Assembly: GCA_002077045.2 (NCBI GenBank) | Contig: KZ111143.1 | Coordinates: 1,379,146 to 1,443,145, forward strand | DNA length: 64,000 nucleotides | From: Rachicladosporium sp. CCFEE 5018 | Taxonomy: Eukaryota; Ascomycota; Dothideomycetes; Cladosporiales; Cladosporiaceae | Direction: 5' to 3' | In this document: positions 47,301 through 60,498 of the stretch, one piece after another | Layout: each line of letters starts with the position of its first letter | Position numbering within the stretch: position 1 is the stretch's first letter | Notes under the pieces: generated by a model | What the model was told of the DNA's origin: nothing | The model's database searches: none | The model's input: the letters and a program-made list of their open reading frames with translations, nothing else | Made by a program: the position numbers and the translations under genes

Positions 47301-50300
47301 CACCCAGGACAATCTACTGGGCAATCTGTCAGTATTGGCTGATGTCTACACACTAGGCCCTGAAGATCGGCTCTTACAGGCGTGCTCACAAGCTTTTGAC
47401 GTCAGCGTGTTCGAGATCTTCTTCGCCTGGTTCACAGGCATGACGCTGTGCTTCGCCGAGAAAGATGAGCTATTCACTGACATTGAAAGCGCCATTCGCA
47501 CGCTCGATATCACCGCTCTATCGTTTACTCCGACTGTTGCTGCGCTCATAGATCCTTCGAATGTGCCCAATGTCCGTTTCCTGGTCACCGCTGGAGAGCC
47601 AATGACGCATCTCGTGCATCAGCGATGGGCTGGCATAGGGCTCGCTCAAGGCTATGGCCCATCAGAAACCACTAATATATGCACGGTCAATCTTGGGATG
47701 CTCGCGACTGATGTCATTAACAATATCGGCCGTTCGTTCCCGAACACGTCAGCGTTTGTGGTTCGAATCGGAGCACCGTTCGAAGTCCTAGGCTATGGCG
47801 CCATTGGAGAGCTCGTTTTTGGTGGCGAGCAGGTGTTTAGAGGCTATATCGGGCGACCTGACCTCACTGCGAGAGCTATGATCGACCACCCGCAGTACGG
47901 TAGACTCTATAGATCGGGCGACATTGGTCGAATGCTTCCCGACGGCAGTCTACTGATCAGTGGGCGGCTTGATGATCAAGTCAAGATTAGGGGCAATCGA
48001 GTCGAGCTTGGCGAAGTTTCCTCGTGCCTCCTACAACATGACTTCGTCCATGATTGTACCGTGTGGGTGTTCGGCAACGATACGTCCACGCAGCAACTGA
48101 TCGCTTGCTGGATCCCGACTGAGTACCAAGCGGATGAAGAGGGCATAGTACGGGCAAGCAAGCAAGTCCGCATGCACACGAGTACTCTCTTCTCCACTCT
48201 TGAAGCGGCTCTGCCACTATACATGATCCCTGACGTTGTTGTGCCCTGTGCCGCGCTGCCGCGGAGCGCCCAAGGGAAGCTGGACAAACGAGCACTCCAG
48301 GAAATAGTTGCTCAGCTGGGCGCAGATGAGAAAGCCGCGTACTCTCGGCAACTAGAGTCCACGTCAGGCGAGTCTGCGGACTGGACTTCTACAGAATCAG
48401 CACTTGCAGTGATCCTGCGAGACCTGGATCCTAGATTTGGCGAAGTCCGGCGCTCAACGTCCTTCTTTGTCCTTGGGCTCAACTCTATTACTGCTATAGC
48501 GTTCGCTAGAGCGATCTCAGTAAGGACAGGGAAACAAGTAACGCCAACCCGCATTCTGCGCCACGCTACCGTTTCGCGACTGGCAAGGCTACTCGATCAA
48601 GCGCCAGTGGAGTTCGGCCCAGCGAGACCTTCCGTGCAACGCGCATACTTTGCTGAGACCACCATTGGTCGAATAGAGGACCTCTGCAGATCTATGGGCA
48701 GCATCGCTGCCATATACCCGTGCACTCCACTGCAAAGTACCATGCTAGCAGCTGCATCCGGGTCGTCCGGCACAGCATACTGCAATTCGATCACTCTCAA
48801 GGTACATGTCGATCTGGCGAGATTGAAGGCCTGCTTTCAGGCCATGGTACAACGCCACGACATGCTAAGGACCCGCTTCGTAGAAACAGATGACCGCGCC
48901 GAGCCGTTCGCGCAGGTCATATTCGAAGAGATGGACCTACACTGGATTCAATATTCTAGACAATCAGAGGTCAATGGGATCGGCACATCCGAAATTAGCC
49001 CACCCACGATCACAGCGAGCCATCCATTCTCTGTAGTAGCAGAATCCACGGACTGTGAAGCCCTGCTCACGTTGTATATGCATCATGCAATATACGATGG
49101 CACAGCCTTGGCCGTCTTCCTGGAAGAAGTCGAGGCTCTGTGTCAGGATGGAGCACTACCGCCTGCGCCCTCGATGTTGTCCTTCATCGATGAAGTAAAA
49201 CGCCATGCGGAACCAGAGGCAATGGAATACTGGAACAAGCGTGTTAAAACCTTCGAACCAAACCCTTTCCCATTTATTTCCAATGACTTTCCTGGGACCT
49301 CATCCCACTTGACTCATAAGCTTGGGGTCACGATGGCTGAGCTCACATCATTCTGCACCAAACATGAGGTTAGCCATCTCAGTCTGGTGCAAGCTGCCTG
49401 GGCCAAGGTCCTTTGTCGGGCACAGAGTTCAGACACCATCTGCTTCGGCGACGTGGTGAGTGGTCGATCTGTTCAGATCCCTGGTGTTGACAGGCTGCTC
49501 GCGCCCTGCTTTAACACCATACCCGTACTCGCAGAACTGGGGGTTGACCGGAATAACGCTGCTTTCTTGCGCAGTCTGCAAGATCAGAGGCTGGAAGAAG
49601 AACCGTACCAGCTTGCGCCGCTTCGCAGGATTCAGGCTGCTTCACTACATCCATCTCGTCATCTCTTCGACTCGCTTCTGATACTGCAGCCACGCGCACG
49701 ACCCCTGGATGGTGCCGTGTGGGAGTTGCGCGGCGAAACCGGCGTCATGGATATCCCTCTTGTGTTAGAGGTCTTGCAGCAGGAAAGTGAGTGGAATATC
49801 GTGGTTCACTATCAATCACAATACTTCAATTCCGAGAGTGCCTACGCTCTTGCGAATGCGTTTGCCGCATCCCTTCAGTGCTGTATACGCTACCCCGGCG
49901 GAGATGTGCGGTCGATTGCGGGGTTCGACACGAGCGTCGTCGACGGCACCCTTGTCACTCACAGCTCACCAGAGGCTACCGAACAGATAGTGGCAACTAA
50001 CGGAGAAGATGCTATTGCTTGGACCCGGGAAGAGACACTAGTCCGTCAAACACTAGCCATTACCGCAAACGTGCCTCAAATCTCTATCACCCGAGACACG
50101 TCTTTGTACAGACTTGGTCTTGACAGTTTGAATGCGGTCACGGTCGCTTCGAAACTCCGTTCTTCGGGACTGCAGGTCAGTGCTACGGATGTAATGGAAC
50201 ATCGCACGCCAGCTGCAATAGCGAAGGCAGCTCATGCGTCGCTGAAGACGGCCAATCCAGTTGCAGATGGAGTGAATCTCGAAGCATACGACAGACAGCA

Positions 50301-53300
50301 CCGAGGTGGGCTGCTGCGGTCATCCGGGCTACCGAAAGAAGACATTGAACGAGTACGTCCCGCGACATTTGTGCAGTCAGCTCTGCTATCACAGTCCATA
50401 CAGTCCGATGGTCAGCTTTACGTCAATCACATCACCTACGACATTCCGGACGGTATCACAGACGAGCATCTGCGCAAGGCACTGACTGCCGTGCAATCGA
50501 AGCACGCAGTGCTGCGGATGGGCTTTTGTGAGACAGGAGATGCCCGGCGGCCTTTCGCAGCTCTTGTTTACAGCGCTGGAGTTTTCACCGTACCCTTTTT
50601 AAGAGATGGTGAGAGTCAGACCGCTGTTGAAAGCTCAAGAAAATTGGTCAAGCAGCTCCATCGCCCGCTATGGACTGCAGCAATTCATTGCAACCACAAT
50701 GCAAAAGAACTTCGTCTTTCTATTCATCATGCTTTGTACGATGCTGATGGTCTGAATCTACTAATTGCCGACTTGATGCAAGCTGTACAAGGTCAAGACC
50801 TTGGCCCTCCCACCAATTTCGACCACGTACTGCGAAGTACTCTGGAAGGTGAGAACATTGACGGCAAAGCTTTTTGGAGCAGAGCACTCGAATCATCTAG
50901 TTTCTCACCATTCCCCAATCTGCATCCCTGCATCACGGACGACACTGGCGTGAGTACAAGCCTGCACACTTCGTTGCTGTCCCTCACAGAACTTGAACGC
51001 TTGTGTTACACTCGGAGTTGCACCATACAAGCTGCTGGTCAGGCAGCATGGGCAGTGGTCCTAGCGGCATATCTTGGTGAGACGAATGTCACATTCGGAA
51101 CAGTGTACTCGACAAGAAGTGCCGCACAGCACGAGGATGTCATGTTCCCAGCTCTCAGCACCGTGCCAGTCGTGTGCGACACCGCTGAATCGTCCACTGC
51201 AATTCTTGAGGGCATGCTAGACTATAATGCATCAATGCAGCGCTACCGCTTCACGTCTATGACCGAGATGCAGCGGTATGCGGATCGCAACTTTTTGTTC
51301 GATACGGTCTTCGTGTATCAAAAGAGTTCGAAACGAAGCGCTGGAATGGGGACTGCTTGGAAGATCGTTGATCAGACCTCTGCTGTAGACTACGCAGTCT
51401 CTATGGAGCTACAAGCGCAGCCAGATGGTCAGATTCAGCTCAGAGTGACAACGAGGAACGACATCGTGCCTCCAGCGCGTGCAGGTCTAATTCTGGAGCA
51501 ATACGACCATGTGCTCGCGGAGATGCTGAGCGGGGACGATCTTTCACACACGGCACATACAGAAAGACTCTACTCGATGACGCCTGCAAAGGAGCCCAAA
51601 CTGCCCACCGACGTGGTCCATCTACACCAATGGGTAGAACGAGGCGCCGCACTCCATCCAGAGAAGGTTGCTCTGCACTTCGTTCTGGACTTCGAAGGCA
51701 CTGCGTCCAGTCATAGGACGTGGACGTATGCCCAGCTTGATGATCGCGCCAACCAGGTTGCGCAGCTGATCCGGTCGCATGGCGTACGAAGCGGTAGTAT
51801 AGTGGCGCTTTGTATGGAGAAGTGCCCAGACGCTGCCTGGGCTTTTGTTGGCATACTCAAGGCTGGGTGTGCATTCCTTCCCATCGATCCGGAGCTACCA
51901 GTTGCGAGGAAGCAATTCATCATGCGAGACTCGAAGGCAGCACTCATGCTGACTATCGGTAATTTGCGTGACAAGATGCCTTCGGAAACGCATGTTGTGG
52001 ACATATCGAACAGCAGCCTCGATGCCTTTCCGACTTTAAAGGTGGACATCTCCGAACTCAGCGGCGAGGCCTTGTGCTACTGTCTGTATACCTCGGGCAC
52101 GACAGGCCAGCCGAAAGGTGTTGAGATCACGCATGGTAGTGTCATCCAATTCATTCTGTCCTTCCATCGCATGTTCGCCGGCCGATGGAACAGTGAATCG
52201 AGATGGCTGCAATTTGCTTCTTATTGGTTTGATGTTTCGGTTCTCGAGAACTTCTGGAGCTGGAGTGTCGGCATTGCGGTCGTCGGCGCACCACGAGACC
52301 TCATGCTCGACGACTTGAGCGGCTTCATACAGAAGCTCCACATCACTCATCTGGACCTTACGCCGTCGTTGGCACGACTTATAGAGCCAAAAGACGTGCC
52401 CAGCCTGCACAATGGCATCTTCATCACTGGGGGAGAAGCACTTCGCCCAGATCTGATCGAGAAGTGGGGAGGGTATGATTGCCTCAGGAACGGCTATGGT
52501 CCAACCGAATGCAGCATAGGAGTGACGATGAATACTTGTATCAATCCCGAATCTAAACCGTCGAATGTCGGGCCCCAGTTCGACAATGTCGGATCTTACG
52601 TTCTAAAGCCGGGCACGACCGAGCCCGTACTTCGGGGTGCTGTTGGCGAGCTCTGCATCAGTGGTGTTCTTGTTGGCAAAGGTTATCTTGGTCGACCCGA
52701 CCTTACCGCTAGTCAGTTTCCTACGCTCGATAACGGCGATCGCATCTATCGCACAGGCGATCTGGTTCGACAGCTCGCAGATGACTCTTTCTCGTTCATC
52801 GGCCGCCAAGACACCCAGGTGAAGCTTAGAGGCCAGCGACTTGATCTCGGAGAAGTCGATGTCACTTTGCGCTCGTGCTCGCCTGGGGACATCGAGGCAG
52901 CTTCTGTTGTCGTCAAGGCTGCCGATAAGCAGACACTAGTGGCCTTCATGGCGAGTACAGCGAAGTCTGGGCCTCTAGATCTCCATGTCGACGACTCTCA
53001 AGAAGCTCAAGGTGTCGCCAAGGCTGCTATGAAGGCATGCAAGAGTCGACTTCCCGGATACATGGTACCGACTAAATTCTTATACCTGAGCCACATACCG
53101 CTTACAGTGAACAACAAGGTTGACGCGAAAAGACTGACGAGCTACTTCATGAAGCATCACATGACCACTGTGCAGCACGAGTCGAGTGGCACTCGGGAGG
53201 AATCGCAACTCACAGAGGACGAACTGAAGGTCTGCAGTGTCCTTGGCCGACTGTTGTCTGCCAGCACAGATTCTTGGACAGGCTCGACGAATATCTTCTC

Positions 53301-56300
53301 TGTCGGACTGTCATCCATTTCTGCAATAGCTTTTGCAACCACTCTGCGAAGTGCTGGCTTCGATGCTGCCAATGTAGCCGTCATCATGCAGAATCCTCAG
53401 ATCGATGAGCTCGCTAGGGCGCTATCACACAGGTCCGTCAGCCATGATCATGATGCAGCAGTAAAGCAAGTTCAGCTCTCCATGGTAGCTTGCGATCGGC
53501 GGTACCGGGCGACGTGCGCTCGGCGTCTTGGTGTCCCTGCGAACAAACTTGAGATTGTTGCGCCATGTACGCCTCTGCAAGAAGGGCTTCTGCTCGAATC
53601 ATCGCGTAGGGCAGACAGGCCTTACTTCAACCATTTTAGATACAAGGTCGACCATCTGGACATTCCAAGGCTCCAGTCCGCATGGCGAAGCGTGTCTGAT
53701 CGAGTACAAATCCTTCGCACGAGGTTCATCAGCACCGACGACGGTTACGTACAAGCAGTGCTATGCGAGGCTGAGGTCCCGTGGTATTCGTCAGAGATCA
53801 CCCGACATCTTGACAAGGCTGTGGACCACCATCGATCCGACTGGATTACGCGTAATGAAGTCGATGTCATCAGGCCCTTCGAAATATTCGTCACGAACCA
53901 CCCTGGTGGTGTGATGCTGACAGTGTACATGCACCATGCGCTGTACGATGGAATCGCAATGGATCTACTTCTCAGTACAGTGGCACGTGTATACATGGGC
54001 GATGATGACTTGTATTACGGTCTCAACTTCACGGATGTGCTGCCATATGGGCCACTGCTCGATACCAATGGATCCGACGACTTCTGGAAGCGCCAACTAC
54101 GCCAAGCTGTGCCCGTGCTGCTCCCGTCGTGTGAGGATCTAGCATCGACAGGAACGCATGTCATTTCCTGCTCATTTGGAGATCGGGTCACTCTCACTGA
54201 ACTCTGCAGACGCTTACAAGTTTCGAGTGCAGCGATCGCCCAGACATGCTTCGCACTAGCTCTGCACCAATTCGCTCCGAAGACCATCATATACGGCACA
54301 GTAGTATCTGGTCGCAACGTGGCTCTCAATGATGGTGATAAGACGATCGGTCCAATGTTCAATACCATCCCCAGACAGCTCGGGCTGCAGAGAAACGACA
54401 CATGGCGCAACGTCGCGAAGCGTGCTCATGATGTCAGTGCGGCCACAGTGCCATACCAACACAGTTCGTTGCGCAGCATCAGGAAGTGGTGCGGGTGCGC
54501 TGGTGCCGAGCCACTATTCGATGTCCTGTTCGTCTTTAATGCTGACGATGCCAACACTCGAGTCCTGAATACAGATTTCTGGCAGAGGATGGACGAAACG
54601 CCTGTTGCTGAGTATCCGCTGGCGTTCGAAGTCGAGCTCAATGCTTCCGGCGTGTTTCAAGTGACAGCCGTTGCACAGGGTCGGACTGCCGATGAGACCG
54701 CTTTGCAGACGATTGTTACTGATTTTGGGCGTGCTCTCGATCTCATCTGTAGAGACGAGCACCGGCATGTAAGTGATGACTTCGAAGTTGCCCGCATCGT
54801 CGAATCGCAGAGTCACCATCGAGCGCCCGTACCGGACGGCGACCTCAACGGAGTGCACAACTTTACATGGACGTCCGCAGCGAGTCAGCTGCGCCGTGAA
54901 ATCGCCTGCCTGGCGCAAATTGACGACGACACTGTCGACGAGCACTCCACCATCTTCGCACTGGGACTCGATAGCATAGACGCGGTCAAGCTCGTGTCAA
55001 GACTACGGAAGCTAGGCCTGTCCATACCTATCAGCGAAGTGCTGCGAGCCCAGACTATTCCCCGAATCTTGCAATATACGCAGCAGCATCCTCACGTCGC
55101 GCAGACATCTCCTACACCAAGTAAGCTGAAGTCACTCGAACTCAGTCTGCAAAAGAATCTTCGGCTACCGAGTGGTATCTCTCCTGCCAATGTCGAACGC
55201 ATACTGCCTTGTACCCCACTGCAAGAAGGTCTCCTGGCTGAGATGGTTCGTTCGGACTTGCATGAGTACTACAACCATGATGTGTTGCATCTTTCCCCGT
55301 ACACAGACGTGCAAAGACTTCTCGCAGCATGGCAGAACGTGTGCGACCAGTCGCCAGTCTTACGCACAATTTTCGTGCCCATTGAGTCTCCAGACAACGA
55401 TGTCGCATTTGCGCAGATGATCCGGAAGCCTGGCAAAGCTCACATGGCGCAATTGGCTCTCTCTAATATATCGGATGTGACCCGTGTGCTAGACGAGATC
55501 CGTCGGGATGTGCAGGCAACGATCCGCTCTCGCGCGCCAACAAGATTGACCTTGGTGACCATAAGGAATGACAAGTATCTAATCTTGTCGCTTGCTCATG
55601 CTCAGTACGATGGGCATAGTCTTGCGATACTCCATACCGACCTGCAGAATGCGTATCTTGGCCGAGTGTCTTCCAGAAGGCCGTTTGCAGATGAAGCCAT
55701 CGAAGCCTCGCTGAACGCCATGAGTAACAGCGCAGTCTCCTACTGGCGCAGTGCACTACATGGCGCTACGCCTTCTCCTTTTTCGCGAGCATCCACCCCG
55801 AAGGTCTTGCAAGAAAAGGTCCATCGCACTCAAAGAATCGCCGAGATCTCGGCTCAGCATGCAAGAGGATTCTGTCAGGAGCAGGGGATTTCGCTGCAGA
55901 GTCTAGCGCAGACGTGTTGGGCTGTTACCCTCGCTCACTATGCGCGCCGACTCGAGGTTATATTCGGAGTAGTGCTTGCTTGTCGCGACACCGAGGAAGC
56001 TGAGAACACGATGTTTCCAACCATGAACACCGTCGTCATGCGCAGTGCACTACATGGAAGTCGTCGCGATGTGCTTCATCAGATCCAGAATGCCACTACT
56101 GAGATGCTGCCATATGCCAGGACGCCGCTTCGAGCCATACAAGCGGCACACGCTGCAAGCTGCTCAGATGATACGAGCTCTCGCCCTTTACCACTGTTCG
56201 ATACCCTTTTCCTGTACCAGAAGCGGCCGGCGCCTACGACCGAGAATCCAGAGACGCCGCTATATACATCGGTGCGTAGCAGCGCAAACATCGAGTATCC

Positions 56301-58236
56301 AGTAGCCGTGGAGATGGAGGTTGTGGGAGACGAGATCCACTTCCGCGCAGCTTGCAAGGCGGAGGTACTCGATCAGCGAGGTTCAGAGCAGCTTCTGGAC
56401 GCGATGAACGATGTGTTGAGTCGCATTGTCAACGAGCCAGACAAGCACACCGTAGCTTTCACGGGCTCTCGAGTATCGATCTGTGGGCTGCCGACCGTCA
56501 CGCTCCAGGAGGACGAGAAAAGGCCAGAGCCTGGCCATCGACAAGAGCGTGTTCGTGAAGAGAAGCCCGGAGACAGGACGCACTCGCTGGCAATTAGAGA
56601 GGTGTTTGCCCAAGTATCTAAGGTTACAGTCGCCGACATAACACTTACAGCGACACTCGATAGCGTTGGCATTGACTCAATCTCGGCGATCAAGGTTGCC
56701 AGTTTGCTCAAGAAACAGAACATACACATCACAGTTAGTGAGCTGCTGCGTGCGCGCAGAGTCGACCGCATCGCAGAGATCGTACATGAGAAGGAGACCA
56801 CACCTCCCGAGAACACCGTTTCTTCGATGGTGACGGTCTCGAAGTACCTCAAGGATCATGTGGGCGACTACATTCCCGAGCTCGCCGGTATTGATGCGGT
56901 GGATATTGAGTCCGTCTTGCCTGCTTTGCCAGTGCAGCTCTACATGCTCCAGATCTGGGCACGCTCACGAGGCACTCTTTTCCATCCGACATTCACCTAC
57001 ACACTGCACGGCAATGTCGGCGAAGCTGTCATGCGAACTGCGTGGAGGCAGCTCATTGTGGAGCAGCCCATCTTACGAACCGTCTTCGTCTCGACAAAGA
57101 ACACAGAGGTCCCACTCGTCCAGGCTGTCTTAAGGACTGTCGAAAATGCTATCATCTTTGGGGATGAAGTGCCGAGAGCTGATGATTCGCGACCAATGGT
57201 GCATCTACAAGTCAACAAGCGCAATCGCATCTGGGAGCTCAGACTGTCCATACATCACGCACTTTACGATGCAGTCTCCGTACCAGGGCTGATATCGGAC
57301 TTCGAAACATTATTGCGAGGCTTCAGACTTGCGCCAAAGACTGTGACTCAGGAGGACTTCGTTGCACTCGGAGTCACAGATGAGGCACAGCAGAAAAGAC
57401 AGGCATTCTGGACTGGTTACTTGCGCAATACCAAGCAAAGGCAAATTTCGGTACGCACCATCGCGGATACGGACGGCCGAGTGGAGATCTTTCAGCCTGC
57501 GCTGATGCCGAGCACTTCTGAGCTCGCGGCTCTAGCTCGCGAGTACGACATCAGCATACAGTCCCTTTTCTTCGCAGCGTGCGCCAAAGTCTACGCTTGT
57601 CTCGGCCAGGCAGCATCTGGAGGCAATGACGTGGTGCTCGGCATCTATATGGCCAATCGCTCACACCTCGACAACTTGTCCTCATTGCGAGCGCCAACGC
57701 TGAACCTGGTGCCTCTCGCTGTTCGCGACGTCAGATCAAAGTCATTGCTCGACAGTGCGAAGCAGATACGTCGAGATCTTCAAGATATTGGCACTACAGT
57801 AAACAGTGCCGTCGCGCTGTGGGAAGTCGAGAGGTGGACTGGTGTGACTGTGGACTGCTTTGTGAACTTCCTAAAGCTCCCTGATGCCGAAGAAAGCATC
57901 AGCGGCGACGCGGACATCAGGATTGAAGGGACGAATGATGGACGATTGGAGCAGAGAGCAGAGATGATCTCCAGGCCAGGTAGTGACGAGTTCGCAATGC
58001 CGGCGCCATTGCAGGGACTGCCGGAAATGCGCGCATACAAGGTATGTCGCCGTTCAACCCCTGCCATCAATCATATCACTGACCTCTCGCAGCACTCTTT
58101 CGATATTGAGGCGACTGTCAGAGATGGCGCCCTCGACATGGGGATATTCTGTCCGCATGCTTTGCTGGGCCTGAAGGAAGCGCAGGTGTTCGTTGAAGGC
58201 GTTCGCGAGTCGTTGAATGAGTTGATAGAGGCCTGA
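44381..58236 (+). CDS. Ferrichrome-type siderophore NRPS, copy 2 (5' end lost in gap)
   Basis: Second copy of the SidC/NPS2-like synthetase. Visible exons are 44381-44778, 44826-45120, 45197-58041 and 58093-58236, with the same intron positions as copy 1, including the in-frame 51-nt intron 58042-58092. The first roughly 900 coding bases (start through mid A1) are missing because of the N gap, so truncation in the genome cannot be claimed. From mid A1 on, the order T-C-A-T-C-T-C-A-T-C-T-C-T-C is complete. The roughly 13 kb is open, all six T-domain serines are kept, and the C-domain motifs equal those of copy 1 apart from conservative changes next to the catalytic residues. Relative to copy 1 it lacks two codons near 49983. 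The residue corresponding to Met543 of copy 1 is a GTG valine at 45229, so that is not a start site. Most of the protein differs by about 3-5%; the last T-C module differs by about 15%. Confidence 0.85.
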
Positions 58237-58519
58237 CGATACCCAATAACGGGGGTCTACACAGTACTCGCTTAAATTATACACGATATAGATGTGGCGT
58301 CGGTGGCGTTATAGGCGTTTGCTGCTCAGCACTCCCCGTTTGCACATGATCTCATACAATACAAACAGAACCTGATTACCTCTTCACTCCAAATACCACA
58401 GTGTCCAATATGCCATCGCTCGGTACCACCACTTATCCGCGTCGCAAACACACATTGAGTTGGAAGTGGCGCATCCGCACCCGCGCCTGCCCAACCTCAA
58501 ATCCCAAGGCTCCACAACC

Positions 58520-59576
58520 ATGCCTTCCTCTCCATCAACCCCAATCAACACCTCTCCTTCCCAAACATTTCTCCACGATGCGTCTCCACCACCTCCTCGC
58601 ACCCCATCACCACCATCTTCAGAGGTAGCGCCTACATTTCCTCTCGGCCCCGACGGACGCCCTCTAACAAACCTCTCCCGCCACCCCATCACCGCCGAAA
58701 TGGTGTTCGCACCGATCCCAAACCGCGAGTACCATGAGGGATTCATGCGCAAGGCTATTGCGATGGCGGAGATGGCGCTTGCGAGCGATGAGACGCCGGT
58801 GGGGTGTGTTTTTGTGAGGGAGGGGGAGGTGATTGGACGGGGCATTAATGGGACGAATGCTAGTTTGTGTGTATGTAATGCAACTTCCACTGATTCGACG
58901 GGTGACGAGGATAGATGGTGATGCTAATGACGCATGTAGGGCACGAGGCATGCGGAGTTCGTCGCCCTCGCGGAGATCATGTCCAAGTACCCTCAGTCCA
59001 TCCTACGCGACACGGATCTCTACGTGACTGTCGAGCCATGCATCATGTGTGCTTCCGCTCTGCGGCAGTACGGAATCCGCACAGTCTACTTCGGCTGCCT
59101 CAATGATCGATTCGGTGGCACTGGAGGTGTGATGACGGTGCACATGGACGAGGGCGTCGATCCGCCGTTCCCGGTCTACGGAGGACTATTCAGGGAGGAG
59201 GCCATCATGCTGCTGCGCAGATTCTACGTGCAGGAGAACGACAAGGGTGAATCGTCCCGTCCACTTAACTCATGTCCACGTTTACTGACGCCTATCTGCA
59301 GCACCCGAGCCCAAGCCCAAGAAGAACCGGGAGCTGAAGACCGAGATCCTGCCCATCGAGATGCTAAGTCCCAATGGCAAGCCGCTGCCCAACGGCACCT
59401 CGATGCTCCTCTCGCCCAAGTCCGAAGCTAGGACTACGATCACTGCTACGATCGAGACGCCGCCCATATTGTCGCCGATGTCCGAGATCTCGATGAGCCT
59501 GCCAGGCTCGGCCGATGAGCTGGCACCAAAAGTGGCGACTGTTATGCTGAATGGGATTGGCGAGGCGGCTGGCTGA
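58520..59576 (+). CDS. TAD2: tRNA-specific adenosine deaminase catalytic subunit, copy 2
   Basis: Second copy of the tRNA A34 deaminase. Exons are 58520-58870, 58940-59246 and 59302-59576, giving 310 residues. The HAE and PCxxC zinc and catalytic motifs are unchanged, and both introns keep position and length (69 and 55 nt). Exon 2 and most of exon 3 are almost identical to copy 1, while the Ser/Pro-rich leader has several substitutions. The final codons differ: a change in the Arg codon creates a TGA, so it ends two residues earlier than copy 1. Both copies appear functional. Confidence 0.9.
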
Positions 59577-60498
59577 GCTTGGTCAACAACAGTCGTAGGA
59601 GGGGAAGTACTGACTACAGCTCATGATGTAACCACAAGCTGGGTCGCATCGTTGGTCGGCTTGCTGTCGCTGGACTTGAAGGCGAAGATCTATGCACTTG
59701 ACAGACTTTCCCATTGCTGCAGCAGGGGCTCGTACGCGACGGCAGGCATCGACCCGGCGGGTATCGAGTGACGACGCGCGCGAGCACAAGCGCGTCGTCG
59801 AACGAAGAAATGTTGCGCAGGCGGGCAATCCTCTGCGTCGCTTGCAAGTCGGGATGTAGAGTCAGCAGTGCAGAAGAGATCATCGTTAGCACAGAGCACG
59901 AGTAGCAGCAGTAGATCAGGAAGTCATAGCATTGTCCAGACTGCATCGCTGATAGCAGATCATCACATACGCGATACTATAGATCCGCAGTCTACAGGGC
60001 CCTCACCATGTGTCTCGCAAGCAAGTGTGCCTCCCTTCCAGTCTACTTTGCCTTGACTACCCGAGAGCATTGCTCCGCTCAGGGCCTCCTGTCTCGCCCG
60101 CTTGGCTGCGGTGTGCGACACTCATTATCGCGCGTGGTGTAGTGAGCTGCCAACTGTTCATTTGACAGCGCAATTGTAGCAAGGTGCAACAACGCGACAC
60201 TTGACAAAGTGGCCAGCAGAGTCATTAGCAAGTCGAGGCCGGTCTTGCCTGTGCCTTTTGGAAATTTCCGTCGTCTGCCACGCGTCGATGATAGTCTGCT
60301 CGATGATCGCACGAAATGTCCAGTCCGAGCCGCGTAGCCTCATCGTGACGCCAAAGAAGTTCGCGTGCCCAGCGCGTTCGAGAGGTGTGGATCGGTCCTC
60401 ATCGTCCGCCACGTTGGGTCAATCTTTGCCCTTTCTCAAGTCGAGTTGGCGACCTTCGGTATCGATAGTGCGTTTCCCTTCCCACCCATGTGTTCTCC
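59577..60498. other. Convergent intergenic region TAD2/YAK1, copy 2
   Basis: Counterpart of 20093-21008. Single-base length differences relative to copy 1 (for example in the T run near 60257) break the small minus-strand frame found there, which supports a non-coding reading. Confidence 0.6.
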
